Under the pieces are notes generated by a model. It was given only the letters and a program-made list of their open reading frames with translations, ran no database searches and had not been told where the DNA came from. DNA of 10,748 nucleotides from Halobacteriales archaeon QS_9_67_15 (lineage in GTDB: Archaea; Halobacteriota; Halobacteria; Halobacteriales; Haloarculaceae). This document shows, piece by piece, positions 1 through 5,581 of the stretch. The position numbers and the translations under genes were made by a program. Where the stretch lies: NCBI GenBank assembly GCA_003023165.1, contig PXSD01000027.1, forward strand, positions 1 to 10,748. The letters are read 5' to 3'. Numbering within the stretch: the first letter of the stretch is position 1; every line of letters starts with the position of its first letter.

Positions 1-2
1 AA

Positions 3-140
3 CGGCCCTACTCCGGCGACGGCGAGGTCGACGAGACGGACAAAGCCGCCGTCGTCGTCGGCGAACGCGAACGTCGAGTCACCACGCTGAACGGATTCGT
101 TCCCGAGAGGGGTTTCATACTGCCGGCTGTAACTTCGTGA
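3..140 (+). CDS. C-terminal fragment of an unidentified acidic protein
   Basis: An open frame enters from the left edge and stops at TGA 138-140, giving about 45 residues. It is acidic (GDGEVDETDK near the edge) and nearly every codon ends in G or C up to about base 116, as expected for a real haloarchaeal gene; the other two plus frames close early or are poorer in codon use. I do not recognise the family. The last seven codons (ILPAVTS, 117-137) and the stop are encoded by the left arm of the palindromic element at 117-196, so the present C-terminus may have been supplied by that element rather than by the ancestral gene. No function can be assigned from this fragment. Confidence 0.45.
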   Translation, partial: RPYSGDGEVDETDKAAVVVGERERRVTTLNGFVPERGFILPAVTS

Positions 141-196
141 AGATATTCGCCGCCCCGGGGCGGCGAAATTCGTGACAGACGTACAGCCGGCAGTAT
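117..196. repeat. Nested palindromic element 1 (upstream of pilin)
   Basis: The outer arms ATACTGCCGGCTGTA (117-131) and TACAGCCGGCAGTAT (182-196) are perfect 15-base reverse complements. Around the same centre lies a perfect 22-base inner palindrome (146-167, arms of 11 with a CCGG core). Several further pairs match between the two (such as 142-143 with 170-171), so about 32 of 40 positions can pair and a single-stranded form would fold into one long hairpin. It overlaps the end of the preceding gene and lies 99 bases before the pilin start. It could act as a terminator or RNA-processing structure, or be a miniature mobile or REP-like element. No obvious target-site duplication is visible at its edges. 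The first 24 bases closely match the start of the element after the pilin. Confidence 0.8.
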
Positions 197-263
197 CACT
201 GTCTACCCCGACAGCGTCGTTCCACGAGTGATGTCTCCGATAAAAGCTACGAACGGGCATCAG

Positions 264-272
264 ATACTTATT
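264..272 (+). promoter_or_regulatory. TATA-like box of the pilin gene
   Basis: The A/T-rich run ATACTTATT is centred about 27 bases before the ATG at 296. Archaeal transcription starts about 25 bases downstream of the TATA centre, so the mRNA would be leaderless or nearly so. No Shine-Dalgarno motif precedes the ATG. A 10-base direct repeat GTCTCCGATA (233-242 and 287-296) lies around this promoter, its second copy ending at the A of the start codon; its role is unknown. Confidence 0.5.
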
Positions 273-295
273 CTCACAGTCATCACGTCTCCGAT

Positions 296-916
296 ATGCA
301 GACCGACCGCGGGGTGAGTCCGGTCCTCGGCGTTCTCTTGATGGTCGTACTCACCGCACTGGTCGCCTCGGTGTTCGCCACGGGAGTGCTGCGGTACGAC
401 GCTGAATTAAACGAGAGCGTCGACGAGTTCGAGGAGGTGGCCACGACGATGGCGGCGAACCCCTGGATGGGGAGTCGGGGAGACCTCGTCAGGCCGGCGG
501 ACGACCGGACAGGGGCGACCGACGTCTCCTACAGGATCAACTTTACCGTCGAGCCTGACTCGGACACGGTCGGTAACTCGCTGAACAGCATCTACCTCGA
601 AGTGACGACCGGCTCACCGAACATGTTTTCCGACACTGGTGAAGGGAAACTCGAGCGGATCGCTATTGACGAGGACAGCGACGGTTCCGAAGACCGGGAC
701 ATAACGTACGACGTCGACGGATGGCAGGTCGAGAACAGCGGGTCGGCGGTGAAGGTCGAGTTGTCCGGCTCGGCGTACACCGCCGACGAAAACGACTCGA
801 TCATCGTCGTCTTCGACGGAGTAAAAAACCCACCGAGCGCCGGGGAGTACGACCTCAGGGCCCAGACGAGCGGCGACGGGAACTGGCACTCCGGAACGAT
901 AATCATCAGGGACTGA
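296..916 (+). CDS. Archaeal type IV pilin-like protein (class III signal peptide)
   Basis: A 206-residue secreted subunit of a type IV pilus-like surface structure. The N-terminus has a short charged leader (MQTDRG) followed at once by a hydrophobic helix (residues 7-31, VSPVLGVLLMVVLTAL...), the class III signal typical of the archaeal pilin N-terminal family (PF07790). Prepilin peptidase PibD would be expected to cut between Gly6 and Val7, leaving the helix as the pilus core. The rest is an acidic Ser/Thr-rich beta-type domain with three N-glycosylation sequons (Asn39, Asn82, Asn166). No pilus ATPase or platform gene is in the window, so it is a stand-alone pilin gene, as is common in haloarchaea. 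The ATG is supported by its spacing from the TATA-like box. The TGA shares its last base with the ATACTG start of the flanking palindrome. The family call is firm; which pilus it belongs to is not known. Confidence 0.88.
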   Translation: MQTDRGVSPVLGVLLMVVLTALVASVFATGVLRYDAELNESVDEFEEVATTMAANPWMGSRGDLVRPADDRTGATDVSYRINFTVEPDSDTVGNSLNSIYLEVTTGSPNMFSDTGEGKLERIAIDEDSDGSEDRDITYDVDGWQVENSGSAVKVELSGSAYTADENDSIIVVFDGVKNPPSAGEYDLRAQTSGDGNWHSGTIIIRD

Positions 917-1024
917 TACTGGTGGCTGTAAGTACGTGAAAACTCGAACTGAGAATCCAGGCGGAACGGGTCTGTATCCGCAGATAGCAGAGACTGGTGA
1001 GTAAAAGAATTACAGCCACCAGTA
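917..1024. repeat. Nested palindromic element 2 (downstream of pilin)
   Basis: The perfect 15-base outer arms are TACTGGTGGCTGTAA (917-931) and TTACAGCCACCAGTA (1010-1024), with a small inner stem GCGGA/TCCGC (961-965/977-981) on nearly the same centre. From base 916 the left arm aligns with element 1 over 24 bases (ATACTG, two changed bases, GGCTGTAA, then one changed base, T, one changed base, CGTGA; 20 of 24 identical). It fills the gap between the convergent pilin and histidine kinase genes, so a bidirectional terminator is one possible role. The two bases that differ in the outer arm relative to element 1 are compensated in the right arm, so pairing is kept. Confidence 0.8.
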
Positions 1025-1092
1025 CGATAACGGCCGTGGCCACCGCCACCGGTGAGCGTCGCTCCTGCGTGGACGGTGAACTGACCGTCCTT

Positions 1093-2817
1093 TCACCGGT
1101 CGTGTTCACCGTCTCCTCCCGAATCGGACAGACGCGTCTTCGGAAATCGAAGCGAGACGTTCGTTCCCCTGGGTTCTCGGCTGTCGAACTGGATAGTCCC
1201 GCCTAGTTTCGTGACCGCCCAGCGGACTGCCCACAGGCCGAGACCGGTCCCGTGGTGCAGCGGACTTTCGGTCCCGCGGACGATGACCTGCCGCTCCATG
1301 TCCGGGATACCCGGACCATTGTCCGCGACGGAAATCCGCAGCGGGTACGGTCGGTCGGGTTCGTACCTTGCGGTAACAGCGACATAAGGCTCGTCAGTGT
1401 CGTTGTGCACAACGGCGTTTTCGACCAGGTTCGTCAGCGCGAGTTCGAGCAGGTCCTGTGAGCTCTCGACCTCGATTCCGGACGGGACCTCGCAGTCGCA
1501 GGCGACGTTCGGATCGTCCCCGGCGACGGTCTGTAAAACGTCTTCCACCAAGGGGCCTAGCGGCACGGCCCGAGTCTTCGTTTTAGATGTGTCGATGAGC
1601 TCTGCGATCTCCGCGGCGTCGGCCGACAGACCGGCGAGGTCGTCGGCCACCTCGACGATCGTTTCAGCGGTGGTCACGAACTCCGGGTCGCTCGCTTTCG
1701 CCCGGAGCCAGTCGGCTTGCCCGACGATGGTGGTCAGGTCGTTGCTGAGATTGTGCCGCATCACCCTGTTTAGAACCTCTAGTCGCTGTTGTCGGGTCGT
1801 ACGGGTCGTCACGTCTCGGAGCACGATCGCGTATCCGAGACACCGTCCGTGTTGGTCGGTCAGTTCGGAGACTGACGGGTCGAGTAACGTCCGCCCGGAC
1901 CCGGTTTCGACCTCGATAGTCCGGGTCTCCCGCTGGTCGCCGAGGGTGACATCCAGAAGCTCACTGACGTCGGCACCGACGACTTCGGCCTCGGACGCGT
2001 TCAGGTTCCGCTCCGCCGTCTCGTTGACCTCGATGACGGTCCCCCCTTCGTCCGTCAGGATCACCAGGTCGTCGAGTTCCTCGATGATCGTAGTCGGACC
2101 GACTGTGCCAGCCGCCGGGACGTTCCGGAACAGGTGATACCGACTGAAGATACTCACGACCGAGACGGCCCCTATCAGGAAGCCGACTGCGACGGTCCGC
2201 GGGAGTGCGAGCGGTTCGATACTGGCCACCTGAAATCCGAAAAGCAACGACAGCCACGGGACCGTTCCGAATATTCCCAGTAGCATTCCCGTCGTCGAGT
2301 CCAGGTACTCGTAGCGCTGGAACGTCCAGAGGAGGAGCCCGCTGCCGATCAGCATCAGTCCGCCGGCGTACAGGAGAGAGAACCACTGGACCAGCGAGAG
2401 GAGCGCGACGACGAGGGTGGCCAGTCCGCTCGCGGTCTCTCGAGACGGGAGGGCCAGCCAGGGTAGTAACTGCGACCCGAAGACCAAAGCCGTCGCGAGG
2501 ACACCTATCCACGGGACGGTGGCCACCACTGCGGCGGTGTTGAACGAGACGAGTTCCGTCCGCCCGGTGTACCGAAACGAAAAGAGGAGCCAGGGAACCG
2601 GCAGGACCAGGCTAACGAGTAACGCCGTCACGAGAACAGCCGGTCTGCCCAGGTTCAACACGACACTGACTGCGACACCGAGCACGCCGCTGCCTGCAAC
2701 TGCGGTTATTACCGCGAACAGAGTGGCCGCAGGTGCCTCCCGGTGACGCCACACTGTCACTGTCACGGCCGAAAAGAGGATAGCCGTAGCCACGAGCACG
2801 ATAGTCACGAGCCGCAT
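1093..2817 (-). CDS. Membrane-bound sensor histidine kinase (7TM-PAS-HisKA-HATPase)
   Basis: A 574-residue sensor kinase. Residues 1-225 are a run of seven or eight hydrophobic helices resembling the N-terminal 7TM sensor region of haloarchaeal kinases. A PAS domain follows (about 240-340, with DDLVILTDEGGTVIEVN). The phosphoacceptor H-box is RVMRHNLSND with His355. The ATP-binding domain has an N-box (LTNLVENAVVHND, Asn463 and Asn467), a G1 box DNGPGIP (499-505) and a G2 box GTGLGLW (523-529), so all catalytic motifs are present and the enzyme should autophosphorylate on His355 using ATP at the inner face of the membrane. The stimulus is unknown. No response regulator is adjacent, so it is an orphan kinase; its partner could be a free receiver protein elsewhere. 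It is convergent with the pilin gene, and a functional link between them is not demonstrated. The ATG at 2817 gives a complete first membrane helix. Confidence 0.93.
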   Translation of the reverse strand: MRLVTIVLVATAILFSAVTVTVWRHREAPAATLFAVITAVAGSGVLGVAVSVVLNLGRPAVLVTALLVSLVLPVPWLLFSFRYTGRTELVSFNTAAVVATVPWIGVLATALVFGSQLLPWLALPSRETASGLATLVVALLSLVQWFSLLYAGGLMLIGSGLLLWTFQRYEYLDSTTGMLLGIFGTVPWLSLLFGFQVASIEPLALPRTVAVGFLIGAVSVVSIFSRYHLFRNVPAAGTVGPTTIIEELDDLVILTDEGGTVIEVNETAERNLNASEAEVVGADVSELLDVTLGDQRETRTIEVETGSGRTLLDPSVSELTDQHGRCLGYAIVLRDVTTRTTRQQRLEVLNRVMRHNLSNDLTTIVGQADWLRAKASDPEFVTTAETIVEVADDLAGLSADAAEIAELIDTSKTKTRAVPLGPLVEDVLQTVAGDDPNVACDCEVPSGIEVESSQDLLELALTNLVENAVVHNDTDEPYVAVTARYEPDRPYPLRISVADNGPGIPDMERQVIVRGTESPLHHGTGLGLWAVRWAVTKLGGTIQFDSREPRGTNVSLRFPKTRLSDSGGDGEHDR

Positions 2818-2845
2818 AGTGTTAATATATCAGACGGATCATCGC

Positions 2846-2854
2846 AAAGTTAAG
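2846..2854 (-). promoter_or_regulatory. Possible TATA-like box of the histidine kinase gene
   Basis: On the minus strand CTTAACTTT is centred about 33 bases before the kinase ATG, which would place the transcription start a few bases upstream of the ATG. A second A/T run (GATATATTAA) sits only a few bases from the ATG and is too close to serve a leaderless start. The assignment is tentative. Confidence 0.3.
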
Positions 2855-2964
2855 TCTATTGGTGAATCGGTGACGAGTGCTTCGTATACCGCGACACAGC
2901 ATCGTCTTACCGAACTAAATGATAATTCCGATAATAACCCGAGATACTGCGCAGCAGCGTGCAG

Positions 2965-3129
2965 ATGCGCTCGCGGACTCTCATCGATTCGGACGACCGG
3001 TCCGGATGCGAAGCGGGTCTACCCGAGGGTGTTCCCGCCGAGTTCAAGCAGGCCCACGAGCCCCGGGATAACGCCTCTGAACGGCTGGAATCACTCCACA
3101 CCGGTCGCTGGGAGAGAGACGGATGCTAA
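2965..3129 (+). CDS. Possible small hydrophilic protein or gene remnant
   Basis: An ATG at 2965 opens a 54-codon frame ending at TAA 3127-3129. From about residue 9 onward it is charged and has plausible haloarchaeal codon use (a segment reading LPEGVPAEFKQAHEPRDNAS). There is no TATA-like box at the right distance and no recognised family. An overlapping frame starting at 2919 looks coding just before this one becomes convincing, which could mean a frameshifted remnant of a longer gene. It has one Cys near the middle and one at the C-terminus, too few for a zinc finger. It may equally be chance. Confidence 0.22.
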   Translation: MRSRTLIDSDDRSGCEAGLPEGVPAEFKQAHEPRDNASERLESLHTGRWERDGC

Positions 3130-3379
3130 GGGGTCGGTTGCCTCACCGGCGTTTCTCGTTGCCTCCCGTTCGGTTGGATACCCGCGTGCTTAACCCCCGG
3201 GTATTTCACGATCGCAAGATGGCACCGGATCTCGTCCACCGAGTGTAGATGCCGCTGATCTCGGCTAATCGCAATACAGCGTCGGGATTGACGGTTCAAC
3301 TGAGTCGGTTTGCCCGGGGACGTGAACGTAATCACTCACATCTCACGGTCGAAAACTACCAGCAGGAACGAAGGTACGG

Positions 3380-3401
3380 ATGCTCCGACAGGGATTCGAA
3401 C
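3380..3401 (-). repeat. Copy of the tRNA-Glu 3' end (att-like direct repeat)
   Basis: These 22 bases are identical to 3504-3525, the discriminator end, 3' acceptor strand and T-loop half of the tRNA-Glu gene, in the same orientation 124 bases away. Tyrosine-recombinase integrases of archaeal viruses and plasmids commonly use tRNA 3' ends, leaving an intact tRNA on one side and a 3' fragment at the far end of the inserted DNA. The fragment lies downstream of the tRNA 3' end, as that mechanism predicts. No integrase is present in the window, and the DNA between the copies is too short to be an element, so this would be a scar or a secondary att site. Confidence 0.6.
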
Positions 3402-3460
3402 TACGCGAAGACGGACCGACTCGCTTCGCTCGTCGGTTGCGACGTCTCTACTTCGAATCC
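3392..3460. repeat. Imperfect palindrome between the two tRNA 3'-end copies
   Basis: GGATTCGAA (3392-3400) and TTCGAATCC (3452-3460) form an outer 9-base inverted repeat. ACCGAC (3415-3420) and GTCGGT (3432-3437) form an inner stem on the same centre (3426). The outer left arm is part of the tRNA T-arm copy, so the right arm looks like a further inverted T-arm fragment. This may mark a recombinase core or a rearranged tRNA copy. Confidence 0.4.
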
Positions 3461-3478
3461 GTCGTGCGCGTTTCGCTC

Positions 3479-3495
3479 ACGTCACAGCGTGACGT
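3479..3495. terminator. Small hairpin just downstream of tRNA-Glu
   Basis: ACGTCAC (3479-3485) and GTGACGT (3489-3495) form a perfect 7-base stem with a 3-base loop, ten bases past the tRNA 3' end on the minus strand. No U-tract follows, so its role in 3'-end formation is a guess. Confidence 0.3.
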
Positions 3496-3504
3496 TCGCT
3501 GCAA

Positions 3505-3579
3505 TGCTCCGACAGGGATTCGAACCCTGGTCATTGCCGTGAGAGGGCAATATGATTGGCCGGACTACACTATCGGAGC
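3505..3579 (-). tRNA. tRNA-Glu (anticodon CTC)
   Basis: The minus strand folds as a 75-base tRNA. Acceptor GCTCCGA pairs with TCGGAGC and the discriminator is A at base 3505. The anticodon stem TTGCC/GGCAA encloses the 7-base loop CTCTCAC, with T33 followed by anticodon CTC, which reads GAG (glutamate). The T-arm is CAGGG-TTCGAAT-CCCTG, and the D-loop contains GG. The variable region is short (TGAC). CCA is not encoded, as usual in haloarchaea. There is no intron. The 3' end of this gene is duplicated at 3380-3401. Confidence 0.95.
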
Positions 3580-3596
3580 ACACCCGTGCTGAGTGT

Positions 3597-3621
3597 ACCC
3601 GTTTCTTGCGAGGAAACGGGT
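3597..3621. terminator. Stem-loop between the wHTH gene and tRNA-Glu
   Basis: ACCCGTTTC (3597-3605) and GAAACGGGT (3613-3621) form a perfect 9-base stem with a 7-base loop. On the minus strand it lies 44 bases past the stop of the regulator gene and 17 bases before tRNA-Glu, so it could end the regulator transcript or structure the tRNA leader. It lacks a clear T-run on the minus strand. Confidence 0.4.
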
Positions 3622-3628
3622 TTAACGG
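3621..3628 (-). promoter_or_regulatory. Possible TATA-like box of tRNA-Glu
   Basis: The minus strand reads CGTTAAAC, centred about 45 bases before the mature tRNA 5' end. If used, it would give a precursor with a leader of roughly 20 bases for RNase P to remove. No better A/T-rich box lies closer. Tentative. Confidence 0.3.
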
Positions 3629-3665
3629 TTGCGCTTTGCGTTCCTTTCGGCACGTCCTCGCACAT

Positions 3666-4262
3666 TCACTCGTCCTCGAACGGCGAGCCGGCGGCCTCTG
3701 GTTCGCTGCCGCTGAGACTGATGATGTTCTCTCTGCCCATGCGGAGTTTGCTGATGTCCCCGTCGTCCTCCATCTCCGAGAGCAGCATACTCACTTTCGA
3801 CTTCGACCACCCCGTCTCGTCGACGATCTTCGCCTGTTTCATCCGCCCCTCGTTCGATTCGAGGATGTGTACGATGAGTTCCTGGTCCGTCCGCTGGACG
3901 CGCTCCGAAGAACTCTCCTCCGCGGCTTCGCCGGCGGCACTCGCCTCGGCCGTCGACTTCGTCGTCTCTGGCCTGGCCGGCTCCGACTCCGGCGACTCCA
4001 TCGACGTCGGACCACCGGAGGAAAGGACGGACGAGAGGTCCGTATGCCAGGCCGCGACGCCGCCGAGGCCGAGGACCACTAGGACGATGGCCGCCATGAA
4101 CATCCCGCCGATGTCGCCCGAGGCGTGCTCGGAGAGGAGCGAGACGGGTGACTGCTCGGCGGTCGAGAGTGAGTACCGGATGCCGGCCGCCACCATCCGT
4201 TCCGTCCCGATCCCGAGTGGCTGCGTTCCCCCGACCGCGCCAGCGACCAGCCACTGGTGCAT
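3666..4262 (-). CDS. Membrane-anchored winged-helix DNA-binding protein
   Basis: A 198-residue protein with one strong membrane segment (about residues 52-72, GGMFMAAIVLVVLGLGGVAAW), a Ser/Thr/Glu-rich flexible linker (about 80-122) and a C-terminal winged-helix domain (about 125-185). That domain reads like a MarR/TrmB-type fold: DQELIVHILESNEGRMKQAKIV, then a recognition helix near ETGWSKSKVSMLLSEME and a wing around DISKLRMGREN. Haloarchaea have many such proteins with an N-terminal membrane anchor and a cytoplasmic wHTH; they are presumed regulators but targets are rarely known. Here it may respond to envelope state and act near the N-glycosylation genes, which is inference from position only. 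The ATG at 4262 is fixed by a strong TATA box 27 bases upstream, although the first 50 residues are low in recognisable features. Confidence 0.85.
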   Translation of the reverse strand: MHQWLVAGAVGGTQPLGIGTERMVAAGIRYSLSTAEQSPVSLLSEHASGDIGGMFMAAIVLVVLGLGGVAAWHTDLSSVLSSGGPTSMESPESEPARPETTKSTAEASAAGEAAEESSSERVQRTDQELIVHILESNEGRMKQAKIVDETGWSKSKVSMLLSEMEDDGDISKLRMGRENIISLSGSEPEAAGSPFEDE

Positions 4263-4285
4263 CTATCGTAACATGCCGAGGTCAG

Positions 4286-4293
4286 TATAAAAA
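4286..4293 (-). promoter_or_regulatory. Strong TATA box of the wHTH gene, within a small dyad
   Basis: The minus strand reads TTTTTATA, centred 27 bases before the ATG at 4262, predicting a leaderless transcript. It lies between inverted half-sites CAGTAT (4283-4288) and ATACTG (4302-4307). The half-sites are 6 bases each with a 13-base gap, and one overlaps the box, so a bound regulator, possibly the gene product itself, could block transcription factor access. That regulatory reading is inference. Confidence 0.65.
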
Positions 4294-4351
4294 CACTGTG
4301 AATACTGCCGTTTTCGTCGCATAGATCGCCAGACGTAAGCGACCCAGAGGG

Positions 4352-5407
4352 TCAGAACCCGAGGGTCGGGACCGCGGTCTGCTGGAGCACGCCCCCGAGG
4401 TCGAGGACCGCGATCAGCACGGTGGTCGCGACGATGGAGACCGAGGGAGGGTCGAGGTGCGTGTCGGCGTGAGCGTACAGGACCCGCTGTGCGAGTTCTC
4501 CGAATACGCCTCCGAGCGCGCCGAATACCGCACCGGCCAGGACCGCGACGACCGGACCGACGGTCGGGAGCGCGAGCGCGACGATGCCGGCCGGGAGCGC
4601 CATGTGGTGGACGACGGGAAACCGGTCGACGCCGGCGGTCAGAAAGAGCAGTCCCGTCGCGCTGAGTCCGAACGCGAGAAAGTAACTGCCCGTCGCGACT
4701 GCGAGGAACCCACCGAACACGCCCACGACGAGTCCGAGGACCGTCACTGTCATCCACTCGGACTGGTAGGGGAGCCACGGCTCGACCACGTAGCGACCGA
4801 CCAGCGACTGCGCACCGTCGCCGTCACCATCGGCGGCCATCCGCCGCGTACCCTCCTCGTAGGGAGACATGTCGAGCACGTCGGTCCCGGGACGACCCAC
4901 GAGCGGGTAGCCGAAGACGGCCCGGTGTAACAGCGCCGAGAGGACGACGCTCGCCGCGACGGGGTCCCACGGAAGCGAGAGGAGGACGGACAACTGGACG
5001 AGCCAGTAGCCGACGATACCGAACACACCGCCGACCGCGAGCGCCGCGGGACGCGGCCCCAGCGGCGTCTCGAGATGTTTCGCCTCGTGGTAGGAGAAAT
5101 CTGTGTCGAGATGTCCTTTCCGGCCGGCGAACGTGGTAGCCGCCGCGGCCCCTGCGAAGGCCACGTGCGGGCCGAACACCGGTCCGTACCCGACGAGCCC
5201 GGTCACTCCGACCGTCGCCAGGTCCGTCGAACCGGCGACGAGTGCCGTCCCACCGTCACCCGTCGTCACGCGCGCGATTTCGCCGATCGTGACGACCAGT
5301 CCGGCGAGTCCGTAGGCCGCGTAGCCGCCGACCGCCGCGCCGATCGCACCGCCCGCGAACGCGACCAGTAGCAGGTCGAGAGCGAGCAGGCCGCCGTCAA
5401 CGGCCAT
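4352..5407 (-). CDS. Polytopic membrane protein of unknown function
   Basis: A 351-residue protein with about nine or ten hydrophobic helices in three blocks (residues about 7-95, 121-166, 218-343), separated by two hydrophilic loops (about 96-118 and 170-215). Small residues (Gly, Ala) dominate the helices, as in permease-like proteins, but I do not recognise a family. The first loop contains HEAKH (107-111), which matches the HExxH pattern of zinc metallopeptidases; Lys at the fourth position is unfavourable for that consensus, so it may be chance. Other histidines cluster at 267-268 and 313-317 (HADTH). The gene lies 174 bases downstream of aglB on the same strand and 89 bases before the wHTH gene. 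A GTG three codons upstream (5416) is in frame; I prefer the ATG at 5407, but no clear TATA or Shine-Dalgarno motif decides it. Confidence 0.85.
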   Translation of the reverse strand: MAVDGGLLALDLLLVAFAGGAIGAAVGGYAAYGLAGLVVTIGEIARVTTGDGGTALVAGSTDLATVGVTGLVGYGPVFGPHVAFAGAAAATTFAGRKGHLDTDFSYHEAKHLETPLGPRPAALAVGGVFGIVGYWLVQLSVLLSLPWDPVAASVVLSALLHRAVFGYPLVGRPGTDVLDMSPYEEGTRRMAADGDGDGAQSLVGRYVVEPWLPYQSEWMTVTVLGLVVGVFGGFLAVATGSYFLAFGLSATGLLFLTAGVDRFPVVHHMALPAGIVALALPTVGPVVAVLAGAVFGALGGVFGELAQRVLYAHADTHLDPPSVSIVATTVLIAVLDLGGVLQQTAVPTLGF

Positions 5408-5581
5408 CGCGACCACCCGTTGGCACGCTCGACCCGCAGTCGCCCGGATTGGTACGGTTCCGTCTCGTCATACGGGACGCGAGTCAGAGCCAGCAGATAG
5501 TACTGACGGATAGGTTCTGGCACACGACGAAAACCGGAGTGAGAAACCGACGCGGAATCCCCGAACCGGCGTCAGAGTCGT

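Larger units (their letters stand above)
2819..3379. other. Gene-poor stretch between the histidine kinase and the tRNA-Glu repeat
   Basis: About 560 bases with no convincing full-length gene. Codon use is irregular in the longer open frames and none has a recognisable domain. It holds an uncharacterised 54-codon ORF (2965-3129), an overlapping frame from ATG 2919 that stops soon after, and a promoter-like sequence (CTTAACCC near 3189) that leads to an ATG at 3219 followed by only nine codons (MAPDLVHRV) and a stop. Patchy coding signal that changes frame suggests decayed genes next to a tRNA integration site, but this is inference. Confidence 0.5.

Noticed and set aside
2819..3193. Plus-strand 124-codon frame starting opposite the kinase start
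   Set aside because: Irregular codon use, no domain, and the start lies within two bases of the kinase ATG, where promoter DNA of the kinase is expected.
3380..3592. Plus-strand open frame reading through tRNA-Glu with peptides like LRQGFE and APTGIRTL
   Set aside because: These peptides are the well-known false translation of tRNA T-arms; the DNA folds as a tRNA and a partial tRNA copy.
5266..5523. Minus-strand 85-codon frame (GTG) and a 24-codon frame from ATG 5471 ahead of the polytopic membrane protein
   Set aside because: Both overlap the start of a better gene in another frame. Only a weak TATA-like TACTATCT near 5500 supports the second one. I cannot tell a leader ORF from chance.
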